Below are positions 1-9,180 of a stretch of DNA of 64,000 bases, piece by piece (position 1 is the first letter of the stretch; every line of letters begins with the position of its first letter). The stretch is taken from assembly GCF_944388875.1 (NCBI RefSeq), contig NZ_CALXKQ010000016.1, positions 1-64,000 of the forward strand, written 5' to 3'. The stretch comes from an uncultured Brachyspira sp. GTDB lineage: Bacteria > Spirochaetota > Brachyspiria > Brachyspirales > Brachyspiraceae. Under the pieces are notes generated by a model. That model did not search any database. It was given only the letters and a program-made list of their open reading frames with translations, and had not been told where the DNA came from. Position numbers and translations under genes: made by a program.

Positions 1-86
1 AAAGAAAAATATAATAAATTATTTATTGCGGTGCGGTGCGGTGCGGTGCGGTGCGGTGCGGTGCGGTGCGGTGCGGTTACCGTCAT
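1..86 (-). CDS. pentamer-repeat ORF, start only (runs off the left edge)
   Basis: On the minus strand an ATG at 86-84 has GGAG 9 bases upstream and a TTGACT-17-TAATAT promoter at 148-120. Ten bases after the A of the ATG the sequence enters ten perfect pentamers. The frame reads MTVT then repeats of APHRT and stays open to the edge. One repeat more or one fewer would bring a TAA within about three codons. The module matches the one at 51150, with ACCGC units here and ATCGC units there. No product is recognised and the rest of the ORF lies outside the window, so whether it is a protein, a leader peptide or a regulatory leader is open. Confidence 0.35.
   Translation of the reverse strand, partial: MTVTAPHRTAPHRTAPHRTAINNLLYFS
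27..76. repeat. pentanucleotide microsatellite (TGCGG)10
   Basis: Ten uninterrupted TGCGG units (ACCGC on the minus strand) form a GC-rich block in AT-rich surroundings. Units of five bases inside a reading frame shift the frame with every gain or loss, as in known phase-variable loci. Confidence 0.95.
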
Positions 87-119
87 AATATTATTCTCCA
101 AATTAATTTATGTTGCAAC

Positions 120-148
120 ATATTAATACAATTTAGAATTAAAGTCAA
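120..148 (-). promoter_or_regulatory. promoter of the left-edge repeat ORF
   Basis: Read on the minus strand, TTGACT (148-143) is followed after 17 bases by TAATAT (125-120). This puts the transcript start about 27 bases before the ATG at 86. Confidence 0.5.
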
Positions 149-172
149 ACGTAAATTAAAAATATTAGCTAA

Positions 173-2113
173 TTACATATTAGCATTTTGTTTTTCTTCT
201 GCTTCTCTTAATATCTCAAATATAGCACTATTATTATTATCTTTGGCTATATCTATAGGATATTTTCCATTATTATTTCTAATCATAACATCAGCACCAG
301 ATAATACTAACTCACTTACTATATCAATATTTCCAGAATTAACTGCTTTATGCAAAGGAGTATCACCATTTTGATCTTGTATATTAAGATTCGGTTTTTT
401 CTCTAATAACATTCTAACAATAGGAAGTTTAGAATACTCCGAAGCTATATGCAAAGCAGTATCTCCATATTTATCAACAGCATTAATATCTACTTTCTGT
501 GTTAATAAAATTCTAGCTATATTTTCAGCTCCGCTTTTTGCAGCTATCATTAACGGAGTATAACTTGATATTCCCGCATAATTTATATCAGCCCCAGCTT
601 CCACTAATACCTGAAGCAAATCAACATTATCATTATTTATAGCATATTCAATTAAACTTTCACCATCCTTTGTAACTATAGAAAGATTAGCTTTATTTGC
701 TATTAATAATTTTGTAAGCTCAACATCATTATTCATAACAGCAATTGTTAAAGGACTTATGCCGTTACTATCCTCTTTATTCACATTAGCTTTATTTTCT
801 ATTAGAAGTTTTATCATATCAGTTCGGCTTGATTCTATAGGGCTATTCATAGCATAAATTAAAGGAGTTTTCTCTTCATAGCTTTCAGAATTAATATTAG
901 CTTTATTTTCTATTAATACTTTAGCAAGTTCAATATCGCCATTGTTTGCCGCATACATTAAAGAAGTCCATCCGTCATTATCTGCAGAATTAACATCAGC
1001 ACCATTTGTAAGAAGCACTTTAACCGTATCTATATATGAATTACCGCTTGCTATTATTAATGCATTTTTCCCATTAACAAGTCTATTTAATACACCTTTA
1101 TTTATATTTGTAATTATTTTTTCCATTATTTTGGCACTGTCTGCAGATTTCTGCTGAACCAATACTAAATCTACAGGAGATGAACTAGTATTATTAAATT
1201 TAGAACCAGCAGCAGCCATTATTATATTTCCGTATAGATCGCTTTCCCCAGCCTCTTCTATTTTAGCTCCTTTTGATAAGAAATAGTCAACTAAAGAAGG
1301 ATTAAGAGATAAAACGGCATTATAAAGTATAGTTGTGCCGTCAGCATTTTTATAATTAATATCAGCTCCATTATCTATTAAATAGCGTACTATACTTTCA
1401 TCACTATTTTCTATAGCATAACCCAAAAGTGAAGGCTCTCTTTTTAAATCAAATGAATTATCTAAAAGAAGTTTTATCATATTTTTATTAGTATGAGAAA
1501 CCGCATAATACATAGGATAATTATCTAAATACTTGCCAGCATAAGAACCGTATACATTTGCATTTCCTTCTTTTATAAGAAGTTCTGCTATTTTTGTATT
1601 ATTATTACTTACAGCAAGTACAAGAGGACTAATTCCTGAATCATTAGCTATTTCTGTATCAGCTTTATTCTCTAATAAAAACTTAACAGCTTTAATATTA
1701 TTATTTTGAACAGCATGATATAAAGGAGTTTGATTATCGCTGTCTGTTTCATTAACATCAGCACCATAATTATTAACCATTTCTTTTACAACTCTGTCGC
1801 CATATTTTTTATTATATATCTCTTCGCTGTATATTTTATAGCTGCTAACCATTTTCTCCATATCAGAATTGCCCTTTACAAATAAGAACAAACCAACCAA
1901 TATTCCAGCACCAACAAGAAGTACGAATACTATGGCACAAGCTACTACAGCTACTTTGAATATATATTTTTTATTTTCTTCCGCTTCTTTTGATTTATTT
2001 ATTCTTTCTATAGCACTGTCATTATTATTAACTATAACATTACTATTTGATTCATTATTGCTTGAATTATTATTAAGATCATTATTATTTAAATTATTCT
2101 CCATATTTTCCAT
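173..2113 (-). CDS. membrane-anchored ankyrin-repeat protein
   Basis: A 646-residue protein. The first ~45 residues are very Asn-rich. One membrane segment follows at about residues 50-75 (VVACAIVFVLLVGAGILVGL), and the remainder from about residue 105 is ankyrin repeats with the usual G-(T/S)PL-A--NN-----LL---A units, roughly fifteen of them. No signal peptidase site is evident, so the repeats probably face the periplasm on an inner-membrane anchor (inference from one uncleaved segment). Ankyrin repeats bind proteins; the partner cannot be told. The ATG at 2113 is preferred over the upstream GTG (2119) because AAGGTG precedes it at good spacing. Confidence 0.85.
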   Translation of the reverse strand: MENMENNLNNNDLNNNSSNNESNSNVIVNNNDSAIERINKSKEAEENKKYIFKVAVVACAIVFVLLVGAGILVGLFLFVKGNSDMEKMVSSYKIYSEEIYNKKYGDRVVKEMVNNYGADVNETDSDNQTPLYHAVQNNNIKAVKFLLENKADTEIANDSGISPLVLAVSNNNTKIAELLIKEGNANVYGSYAGKYLDNYPMYYAVSHTNKNMIKLLLDNSFDLKREPSLLGYAIENSDESIVRYLIDNGADINYKNADGTTILYNAVLSLNPSLVDYFLSKGAKIEEAGESDLYGNIIMAAAGSKFNNTSSSPVDLVLVQQKSADSAKIMEKIITNINKGVLNRLVNGKNALIIASGNSYIDTVKVLLTNGADVNSADNDGWTSLMYAANNGDIELAKVLIENKANINSESYEEKTPLIYAMNSPIESSRTDMIKLLIENKANVNKEDSNGISPLTIAVMNNDVELTKLLIANKANLSIVTKDGESLIEYAINNDNVDLLQVLVEAGADINYAGISSYTPLMIAAKSGAENIARILLTQKVDINAVDKYGDTALHIASEYSKLPIVRMLLEKKPNLNIQDQNGDTPLHKAVNSGNIDIVSELVLSGADVMIRNNNGKYPIDIAKDNNNSAIFEILREAEEKQNANM

Positions 2114-2202
2114 AACCACACCTTAAACAAATTAAATTACTGAATATAATAACATATTTTTTATAAATTAAAAGCAGTAAAATTAAAAAATATATACCGC
2201 AT

Positions 2203-4797
2203 CTACTGCAATACAAAACTTCTTGTTTCTATATAAGGAGTTTCATCAGCAATATATGATTCTATAATAGCTATATAATTGCCCCTAGGAAGAGATAATA
2301 ATTCTTCTTTTGGTATAGTAAGTTTAAACACATCGTCCTGTAAAACTGCCTTATACTCTATTTCACCTCCACTTTGTAACTGAAGCAAAACTTTCACAGT
2401 AGTATTAGGGTCTGGAAGCTCCAAAGCATTATCAGGATAGTTATATGAAGAAACATAAATATCCATATTAATATCATTATTCCTGTTTGCTATAGCAGGC
2501 ATTTCAATATCTTCTATTCGGCTCATTTTAGCTGATAATCTTTTAATCCAATACTCAGCAGTATAACTATAATCTTTAAAAGCGGTTAACTCTATATAAT
2601 TAGCCTTTGAATCTATTCTTGATATAAAGAAAGGTCCATTTGATATATAAGCATGTCCGTATTTATCTATGAAGTCAATAGCAGCCTGATATCTTTTAAC
2701 AGCTTCTTCTTTTGTTATAAAATCTTCTATGCCTGCAGGTATATATTCACTATCTCTCATCTCAATTAATTTCTCTTTTATATCCGATACGCATGTAGGA
2801 TTTTTTACATCTATAGAAGTTAAAGACTGATCCTGCGAAATAGTATAAACATTTCCAGATTTAGAACCCTCAAGTACAATTTTCATTATAGCTTCATTTA
2901 TCTCAAAAGGAATAACAGTATTTCTATTTGGGTTTCCTATTTTAGGACTAACTGCTGCAATAGCAATTTGTCTATCCATATCCATAGGCCAATAATAATT
3001 TCCATAAAGAGTAAAACTTCCGTCTTCATTTATAACGCTTCCAACAGATCCATCCATAGCAGAAAGATATCTTCCAGCCATAGCAGAATCATAATATTTA
3101 TCATTCTCATTAGTTTTTGTTATAACATTAGCTATAAATACGCTTCCGTACATCAAATCAACTAAAGAAGATTCTATGCCATGATGCCATTTAAAACTTC
3201 TAGGCTTAAAATCACATTTTACATAAGCGGTAAGATTATCAGACTTTTGATAAACTAACTCTCCTTTTTCATTAACTTTTACAGTAAGTCCCTCTTCCCA
3301 TTTCTGAGTATAAGGATTATACATTTTAGCATTTTGAGGCACTTTTATAGTACCTACTGGTATGCCGTTATTTCCAGCTCTCACTCCTATTTCTAAACTG
3401 TTAGTATCAGCCTCTCCAAGTATAAACTCTGTCTTTGCAGTAGAAGGCGATTCAAAAGTGGCTCCAGCATCGGAACAAGGACCTATCATTATTGAAGAAT
3501 AAGCATCAGAAAATCCTCCTACACCTACAGGGTCCCAAGGACTTATAAATAATGAACCCTGAGCTGAATGCTGAAGTACTCTTAATATTTTTTCTCCGTT
3601 TCGGTTTGGCTTTATATCGGCACTTCTTATAGACCAGTCATTAACACCATCCCCTACTCCGTAAAGCATTCTTTTATTAAATCTCTCTTTATTAGCTACA
3701 AAAAACTGAGTCTGAGAGTTCAAATATATTCTTACAGCATCTTCAAGTCCTATTTCCTGCAAACGCATATTACCACTCCAATATTCATCAGCAGTCAAAA
3801 ACCAGCCATTTGAATTCTTATCGCTTATCCTTGAAGCCTCTCTATTATCATAATTCCAAAACTCAGAAATATTTCCTCCCGGCATATAATTTCCTTCTCT
3901 TACATACATCTGTCTTAATGTAACGTCCCACCAAGCTCTTGTTGCACCTGCCCCCCAAGCCTCTGTTATAATATTCCATTCATAATCTTTTGGGTCTGAA
4001 CCGTATACGACCTGTGTTGATTTATTTCTATCATATAGTAACTTTTCTACTTTTATGCCCGTTTTTTCTATCAAATCGGATATTGCATTACCAGCTGGAA
4101 GCCTTCCTGTAGGATCATCAACCCTTATAACAAATTTAATAGTTACTATTTCACCGTTATATTTCCACCATCCATTTTCTTTTACTAATTTTCCTCTGTT
4201 TTCTGGTAAGGCAGCAGCTTTTTCAATGGCTTTGTTTATATCATTAATTGCTTTCTCTTCGTTGCCGTTTGCTGTCATGCCCATTTTTGAAGGAATAAGA
4301 TTATATCTGTAAGTACCTGGCTGTCCAGGTGTAGCCTGTGTAAATGAAGGCTCGCCTGCTCCTCTTAAAATTTCATCAACAAGTTTTTTTCTATCAATCA
4401 AAAAATTCATAGCAAATCTTACTTCTTTTATAGCTAAAGGATTAAAATAAGTTTTACCGTCTTTAGTTGTAACTGTATAAGGGGATTTATTAGGTACTGG
4501 ATTAAATAATAAACTCCAAGAACCAGAAGGTACAGCATAAGTATCAAGTTTTTCTAAATCGCTTTCACTTAATGATAAATATATTCCTCCGTCTATTCCG
4601 CTAGCCATTAAATCAGCCCTTCCGTCTGCAACATCTTTAATAGCTATTGTCATATCTGTTCTTACTTCATATATTATTTTATCTATTAATGATCCGCCTC
4701 TGTCTATTTCTTTTTGTTCAATCTCTTCTTGATTATTTGAACATGATAAAATTATAATTGATAATATTAGAATATATAATTTATTATTTAATTTCAT
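2203..4797 (-). CDS. ABC transporter substrate-binding lipoprotein, peptide (family 5) type
   Basis: 864 residues with a lipoprotein signal ending at ILSCS. The N-terminal half has features of extracellular solute-binding protein family 5 (peptide/oligopeptide/nickel): an IKEVRFAMNFLIDRKKLVDE helix and an NPVPNKSP stretch. The protein is longer than typical OppA-type proteins (~550), with a C-terminal extension after about residue 560. It should be anchored on the periplasmic side and deliver a ligand to an ABC permease, but no permease or ATPase is adjacent, so the ligand and partners are unknown. A promoter TTGACA-17-TATTAT lies at 4854-4826. Confidence 0.75.
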   Translation of the reverse strand: MKLNNKLYILILSIIILSCSNNQEEIEQKEIDRGGSLIDKIIYEVRTDMTIAIKDVADGRADLMASGIDGGIYLSLSESDLEKLDTYAVPSGSWSLLFNPVPNKSPYTVTTKDGKTYFNPLAIKEVRFAMNFLIDRKKLVDEILRGAGEPSFTQATPGQPGTYRYNLIPSKMGMTANGNEEKAINDINKAIEKAAALPENRGKLVKENGWWKYNGEIVTIKFVIRVDDPTGRLPAGNAISDLIEKTGIKVEKLLYDRNKSTQVVYGSDPKDYEWNIITEAWGAGATRAWWDVTLRQMYVREGNYMPGGNISEFWNYDNREASRISDKNSNGWFLTADEYWSGNMRLQEIGLEDAVRIYLNSQTQFFVANKERFNKRMLYGVGDGVNDWSIRSADIKPNRNGEKILRVLQHSAQGSLFISPWDPVGVGGFSDAYSSIMIGPCSDAGATFESPSTAKTEFILGEADTNSLEIGVRAGNNGIPVGTIKVPQNAKMYNPYTQKWEEGLTVKVNEKGELVYQKSDNLTAYVKCDFKPRSFKWHHGIESSLVDLMYGSVFIANVITKTNENDKYYDSAMAGRYLSAMDGSVGSVINEDGSFTLYGNYYWPMDMDRQIAIAAVSPKIGNPNRNTVIPFEINEAIMKIVLEGSKSGNVYTISQDQSLTSIDVKNPTCVSDIKEKLIEMRDSEYIPAGIEDFITKEEAVKRYQAAIDFIDKYGHAYISNGPFFISRIDSKANYIELTAFKDYSYTAEYWIKRLSAKMSRIEDIEMPAIANRNNDINMDIYVSSYNYPDNALELPDPNTTVKVLLQLQSGGEIEYKAVLQDDVFKLTIPKEELLSLPRGNYIAIIESYIADETPYIETRSFVLQ

Positions 4798-4825
4798 TAT
4801 AAAGCCTCACAAATTAACATAATAT

Positions 4826-4854
4826 ATAATAATAGCATAAATAATAAATGTCAA
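4826..4854 (-). promoter_or_regulatory. promoter of the solute-binding lipoprotein gene
   Basis: Minus strand TTGACA (4854-4849), 17-base spacer, TATTAT (4831-4826), 29 bases before the ATG at 4797. Confidence 0.5.
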
Positions 4855-4983
4855 TAAATAATAATGCTTAAAAAATATGAATGATTTATAATTAGATAAT
4901 ATATTTGTTTCAAAAGTACTTATATAAAAATGATAAATATGCAGTCTTTTACATTAAATATAAAACTAAAGATTCCATATTAA

Positions 4984-5301
4984 TCATAAAGCAGGTGCAT
5001 GATATCCTTTATAATTACCATTAGGATGACGCATGCATTTTGATGAAGTTAATTGTTTTAAAGTTTTATATTTATTACCGCAGTATTTACATGTATATTC
5101 ATCTTTTTCGCTTCCTTCATAAAGTTTATGCTTACCTTTATAATTGCCGTTAGGATGACGCATGCAGTTTTGAGATGTTAATATTTTTACAGAATTAAAT
5201 CTATTGCCGCAATATTCACAATAAAAATTTTCCTGACTCTTTGGAGTTAAACTAAAAGCAAAGCAAAAAAATATAAAAGTAATAATGTATAATTTTCTCA
5301 T
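4984..5301 (-). CDS. small exported protein with two C-X2-C-X14-C-X2-H motifs
   Basis: 105 residues. It begins with a signal-peptide-like hydrophobic stretch (residues 4-18) and then carries two near-identical units of about 40 residues. Each has CxYCGN(R/K), a 14-residue spacer, and CMRHPNGNYKG followed by a basic residue or Tyr and His. The Cys/His spacing is that of a zinc finger, yet the N terminus predicts export, which is unusual for a zinc finger. Eleven bases separate it from the upstream Cys-rich gene at 5313, so the two are probably cotranscribed. No family is recognised; a structural zinc site is inferred. Confidence 0.7.
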   Translation of the reverse strand: MRKLYIITFIFFCFAFSLTPKSQENFYCEYCGNRFNSVKILTSQNCMRHPNGNYKGKHKLYEGSEKDEYTCKYCGNKYKTLKQLTSSKCMRHPNGNYKGYHAPAL

Positions 5302-5312
5302 TTTTTATTATC

Positions 5313-5588
5313 CTAAAGCAAATCTTTATATTTAGAATCTTTAAACTCTATATATGGTTTGGAACTTAGCATGTGAATTGCTGTTATAAGTGAATAGCTA
5401 ATCCAAGCCTTTTTATCAGTTGGTTTTGATGATGAAGATTCATTTTTTTTTAGAAGTTCATTTAAAGAGGCTGATATATCATCAATATGCTCTTCAAAAA
5501 AATCTTCACACTCATCACATGTATCCATAGTAGCCTGACCTTCTACTTCTTCTATGTTTTTTCCGCACCAAACGCATTTAACAGACAT
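5313..5588 (-). CDS. small cytoplasmic zinc-ribbon-like protein
   Basis: 91 residues with an N-terminal CVWCGK knuckle and a second CDECEDFFEEH cluster about 23 residues later, together four cysteines suited to one zinc. The rest is helical and polar. It has no signal peptide or membrane segment. It lies just upstream of the exported C2CH protein on the same strand. The function is unknown; similar short zinc ribbons serve as protein-interaction modules. Confidence 0.65.
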   Translation of the reverse strand: MSVKCVWCGKNIEEVEGQATMDTCDECEDFFEEHIDDISASLNELLKKNESSSSKPTDKKAWISYSLITAIHMLSSKPYIEFKDSKYKDLL

Positions 5589-5672
5589 TTATTTTCCTCA
5601 CATAATTTAATTACAAATATTATATAAATAATTTTAACTTTGTAAAGACATAAAATAAAGAATATTACATAA

Positions 5673-6410
5673 TCAATTTTCAGATTTTAACTCATTGTAA
5701 TTTTTAGACATGATATCATACCAATAATCTAATTTGGCATTATCATCGCCTTCTATTTCATTAAAATAAAAAGGCTTTAAAAATCTTACAGTTATCTTCC
5801 TAAATGGAGTTACCTTCAAGCTCCTAGCTTTCATTATACTTCTAGTTCCATATATAACAACAGGAAGTACTGGAATATCTGGACATCTCTCTGCTATTTT
5901 TAATATTCCTCTTTTAGGTTTTTTTATTTCTCCAGTATCGCTTCTAGTTCCTTCAGGATATATAATAATACTTGTATTAGATTTTAATCTATTTTCCATA
6001 TCATCTATAGATTTAGCAGCACCTACAGTACCCCTTTTAACAAATATATAATTAGCAAGCTCCATCCCTTTTCCTATAAATGGAACTTTTCCATAAGTAT
6101 CCTTTGAAACAAAAGCATAAGATTTTTTGAATATCGTAAAACAGCAGAATATATCAAATGAACTTTGATGATTAGGGGTTAATAAATAAGTTTTTTTAGA
6201 ATCATAATTTTCTTTTCCTTCTATCTTAAAAGATGATAAAGTTAAACGCATTATTACACTTCCCCATAATTTACCTATAGAATGAACATAATTTATAGCG
6301 GCAGCTCTTCCAAATATTCTAGTAAACGGATAAAGTAAAAATAATATGATAACCAATACCAATGTAAATATAATAGATATTAAAAAATAAATTATACTAA
6401 ATAAAATCAT
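5673..6410 (-). CDS. plsC: 1-acyl-sn-glycerol-3-phosphate acyltransferase
   Basis: 245 residues, the normal length for PlsC. An N-terminal membrane segment (residues 3-27) is followed by the acyltransferase motifs NHQSSFD (HX4D catalytic pair), FVKRGT and PEGTRS. The enzyme adds the second acyl chain to lysophosphatidic acid at the inner membrane to give phosphatidic acid in phospholipid synthesis. It is divergent from nadK with 106 bp between the starts. Motif identity is secure; acyl-donor preference is not visible. Confidence 0.9.
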   Translation of the reverse strand: MILFSIIYFLISIIFTLVLVIILFLLYPFTRIFGRAAAINYVHSIGKLWGSVIMRLTLSSFKIEGKENYDSKKTYLLTPNHQSSFDIFCCFTIFKKSYAFVSKDTYGKVPFIGKGMELANYIFVKRGTVGAAKSIDDMENRLKSNTSIIIYPEGTRSDTGEIKKPKRGILKIAERCPDIPVLPVVIYGTRSIMKARSLKVTPFRKITVRFLKPFYFNEIEGDDNAKLDYWYDIMSKNYNELKSEN

Positions 6411-6516
6411 GCCTACAGTTTAATACAAAATTTAAAAATTATCAATATATAACTTGATATATTAATCACTGTTTGTTATAATTATACTTTATTTTTAATG
6501 ATAAGATTAATTTATT

Positions 6517-7395
6517 ATGAAAAGTAATATAAAAGACAATAAAAAAATAGTTGGGATAATCGTTAACACAATGAGAGGCGATCCCAATATTATAGTGAAG
6601 AACATAAAAAAAATATTGAAAAAATATAATGTAAAAGATATAGTTATAGATTATGATATATCAACATATTATAATGTATGCAAAGCTATAAAACAATTAA
6701 AATATGTATCAATGCTTATATCTATAGGCGGAGATGGTACTTTATTATCCGCTTTAAAAATAGCTGTAAAATATGATATATCTGTTCTTCCTATATATAA
6801 TGGTACCTTAGGCTTTATATCAGAAATACCGCCGAATGAAGCATATCTTATATTAGAAGAATATCTTGATAATAAAAAAACATTATATGAAATAGAACCA
6901 AGAACTCTTCTGTCTGTAAGAATATCTTCAAATAAAAAATCAAAAGTTAAAGAATATTTGGCAGTTAATGAATTGGTGCTAAGCAAATGCGGAGGAAGAG
7001 CAATTTATATAAATATTATAATATCTGGTAAAATGATATCTTCCATAGTAGGAGATGGAGTTGTAATAGCTACGCCTACAGGTTCTACAGCATACGCTTT
7101 GAGTGCAGGAGGACCTATATTAGCTCCAAGTATAGATGCAATATCATTTGTTCCAATAGCACCTCACTCTCTTACATTCAGACCTTTAGTAATACCTAAA
7201 GAAGACAGCATACAATTAGAACTTACTAAGAAATCTTTAAAAGCGATGATAACAATAGACGGATATGAAGTATGCCAATTTGATAATAATAATATTGTAA
7301 AAGCAGAAATTAGTAATAAAAGCTGCTATATATTCCAAAGTGCCAATAGATTATTTTATGATATACTTCGCAATAAACTTAATTGGGGTAGATAA
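6517..7395 (+). CDS. nadK: NAD kinase
   Basis: 292 residues. The GGDGTLL motif (catalytic Asp), NGTLGFISE and the TPTGSTAYALSAGGPI block are all present, the diagnostic set for ATP/polyphosphate NAD kinases. The enzyme makes NADP from NAD in the cytoplasm. The stop codon overlaps the start of recN by one base (TAATG), so the two are translationally coupled in one operon, an arrangement found in many bacteria. Confidence 0.95.
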   Translation: MKSNIKDNKKIVGIIVNTMRGDPNIIVKNIKKILKKYNVKDIVIDYDISTYYNVCKAIKQLKYVSMLISIGGDGTLLSALKIAVKYDISVLPIYNGTLGFISEIPPNEAYLILEEYLDNKKTLYEIEPRTLLSVRISSNKKSKVKEYLAVNELVLSKCGGRAIYINIIISGKMISSIVGDGVVIATPTGSTAYALSAGGPILAPSIDAISFVPIAPHSLTFRPLVIPKEDSIQLELTKKSLKAMITIDGYEVCQFDNNNIVKAEISNKSCYIFQSANRLFYDILRNKLNWGR

Positions 7396-9116
7396 TGCTC
7401 AAATATCTTGAAATAAGAAATTTTGTACTAATAGATAAATTAAAAATTAATTTTCATAGCGGCTTTAATGTTTTAACTGGAGAAACAGGAGCAGGAAAAA
7501 GTATAATTATTAGTGCATTAGAACTTATAACAGGGGAAAAAGGCTCTACTAGAATGGTTGGAGCAAATGGAGATAGGCTAATAGTTACAGGATGCTTCAG
7601 CCTGCAGTCATCATCAAGCATAGTAAAAGCTAAACTAAAAGAATGGAATATAGAAATAAATAATGATGAACTTAATATTAAAAGAGAAATAACAAAAGAT
7701 GGAAAAAGCAAATCATTTATAAATAATGTAGGAGTTAAGGTTGCTGAATTAAAAGAGCTTGGAGATTTAATAGTTGATATACATGGACAGCATGAACATC
7801 AGTCATTGTTTAATCCTATTAATCATTTAAATTTTTATGACAGTTATTTGAATATTGATGAAAAACTAGAAAATTACAGAGAACATTATAATAAATTAGT
7901 AAAACTAATAAAACAGTATAATGAAATATCTCAGAATAAAAATACCATATTAAAAGAAAAATCTTTTTTAGAATATGCAATAGATGAAATAGAAAATGCC
8001 AAATTAAAACCTAATGAAGATGAAGATATAAAAAACGATATAACTATGATGTCTAATGCTGAGAGTATAGCATCATCACTGTCAGCTATAAATAAGGATA
8101 TATTTGGAAGCGAATCAGGAGCATATATAAAACTTACGAGAAGTATAGGTGCTTTGCAGTCAGTATCAAAATATGACAATAGACTTTCTGATATGGCATC
8201 TCAAATAGAAGGCATAACATTAAATCTTGAAGATATAAAAAATGTATTAACAGAAATCAGAGCAAAAACAAAATTTGACCCTGATGAAATGCAATCTCTT
8301 AATGAAAGACTTTTTTTCATAAATACGCTAAAAAAGAAATATGGTTCAAATATAAAAGAAATTATAAATTATGCTAAAGAAGCTAAAGAAAAATTGGAAT
8401 CATTAAATTTCTCAGAAGATGATATTCAAAATCTTAAAAATGAAATAGAAGCATTAAGAGAAAAAACTTCCATATTGGCAAAAGAAATATCTGATATAAG
8501 ACATAACAGAAAAGATGAGTTTATAAAAGCAATAGAAAATGAAATGAATGATTTAGGAATGTCATCTACAAAATTTGATGTAGAAATAACTCTTGATGAA
8601 GATGATGACGGTATACTTATAATAGACGGCTCTCATTTAAAAGCAAACTCAAGCGGAATAGATAATATAGAGTTTATCATAGCACCAAATAAGCAAAGTA
8701 TGTTCCAGCCATTAAGAAAAATAGCTTCAGGAGGCGAAATATCAAGAATAATGCTTTCATTAAAAAGCGTTCTTTCCATTGGAGATTACTGTGAAACATG
8801 CGTATTTGATGAAATTGACGTAGGAGTTGGAGGAAGAATAGCCGAAGTTATAGGAGAAAAAATAGCATCTCTTTCAAAAAGAAAGCAGGTATTAAGCGTT
8901 ACTCATTTAGCTCAAATTGCAATATATGCTAATACTCATTTTAAGGTTACAAAAAATGAAGGCGAAGATACTGTAACTTCTACAATAGAAGAACTTGATG
9001 ATTCTGCAAGAGTTCAGGAAATAGCTAGAATGATTACTGGTAAGGAAATCACTGAAGCAAGCATCAAACATGCAGAAGAATTATTAGAACATGCCAAAAA
9101 ATCTATTATATCATAA
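7395..9116 (+). CDS. recN: DNA repair protein RecN
   Basis: 573 residues of an SMC-like ATPase. Walker A is GETGAGKS near residue 30, followed by the HGQHEHQSL region, a central coiled coil (about residues 150-380), the ABC signature SGGEISRIMLSLK and Walker B CVFDEIDVGVGG, then the VTHLAQIA His switch. RecN acts early in double-strand break repair and chromosome cohesion. Length and motifs are complete. Confidence 0.95.
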   Translation: MLKYLEIRNFVLIDKLKINFHSGFNVLTGETGAGKSIIISALELITGEKGSTRMVGANGDRLIVTGCFSLQSSSSIVKAKLKEWNIEINNDELNIKREITKDGKSKSFINNVGVKVAELKELGDLIVDIHGQHEHQSLFNPINHLNFYDSYLNIDEKLENYREHYNKLVKLIKQYNEISQNKNTILKEKSFLEYAIDEIENAKLKPNEDEDIKNDITMMSNAESIASSLSAINKDIFGSESGAYIKLTRSIGALQSVSKYDNRLSDMASQIEGITLNLEDIKNVLTEIRAKTKFDPDEMQSLNERLFFINTLKKKYGSNIKEIINYAKEAKEKLESLNFSEDDIQNLKNEIEALREKTSILAKEISDIRHNRKDEFIKAIENEMNDLGMSSTKFDVEITLDEDDDGILIIDGSHLKANSSGIDNIEFIIAPNKQSMFQPLRKIASGGEISRIMLSLKSVLSIGDYCETCVFDEIDVGVGGRIAEVIGEKIASLSKRKQVLSVTHLAQIAIYANTHFKVTKNEGEDTVTSTIEELDDSARVQEIARMITGKEITEASIKHAEELLEHAKKSIIS

Positions 9117-9143
9117 TATTTTAATATACTTATTATAATAAAA

Positions 9144-9173
9144 AACATGCTGATAAAAAATTACCAGCATGTT
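9144..9173 (-). terminator. terminator after thrB
   Basis: AACATGCTG and CAGCATGTT form a 9-bp stem with a 12-base loop. On the minus strand it is followed by six T, so it mainly serves thrC-thrB; recN ends just on the other side. Confidence 0.75.
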
Positions 9174-9180
9174 AAAAAAT

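Noticed and set aside
72-79. Shared TGCGGTTA between the left-edge repeat and the foldback element at 63422
   Set aside because: Eight bases in an AT-rich genome with a GC-rich repeat is too short to infer relation.
36-374. Plus-strand ORF through the TGCGG repeat (reads RCGAV units)
   Set aside because: It runs antisense into the ankyrin gene and has no ribosome site; the promoter and SD evidence is on the minus strand.
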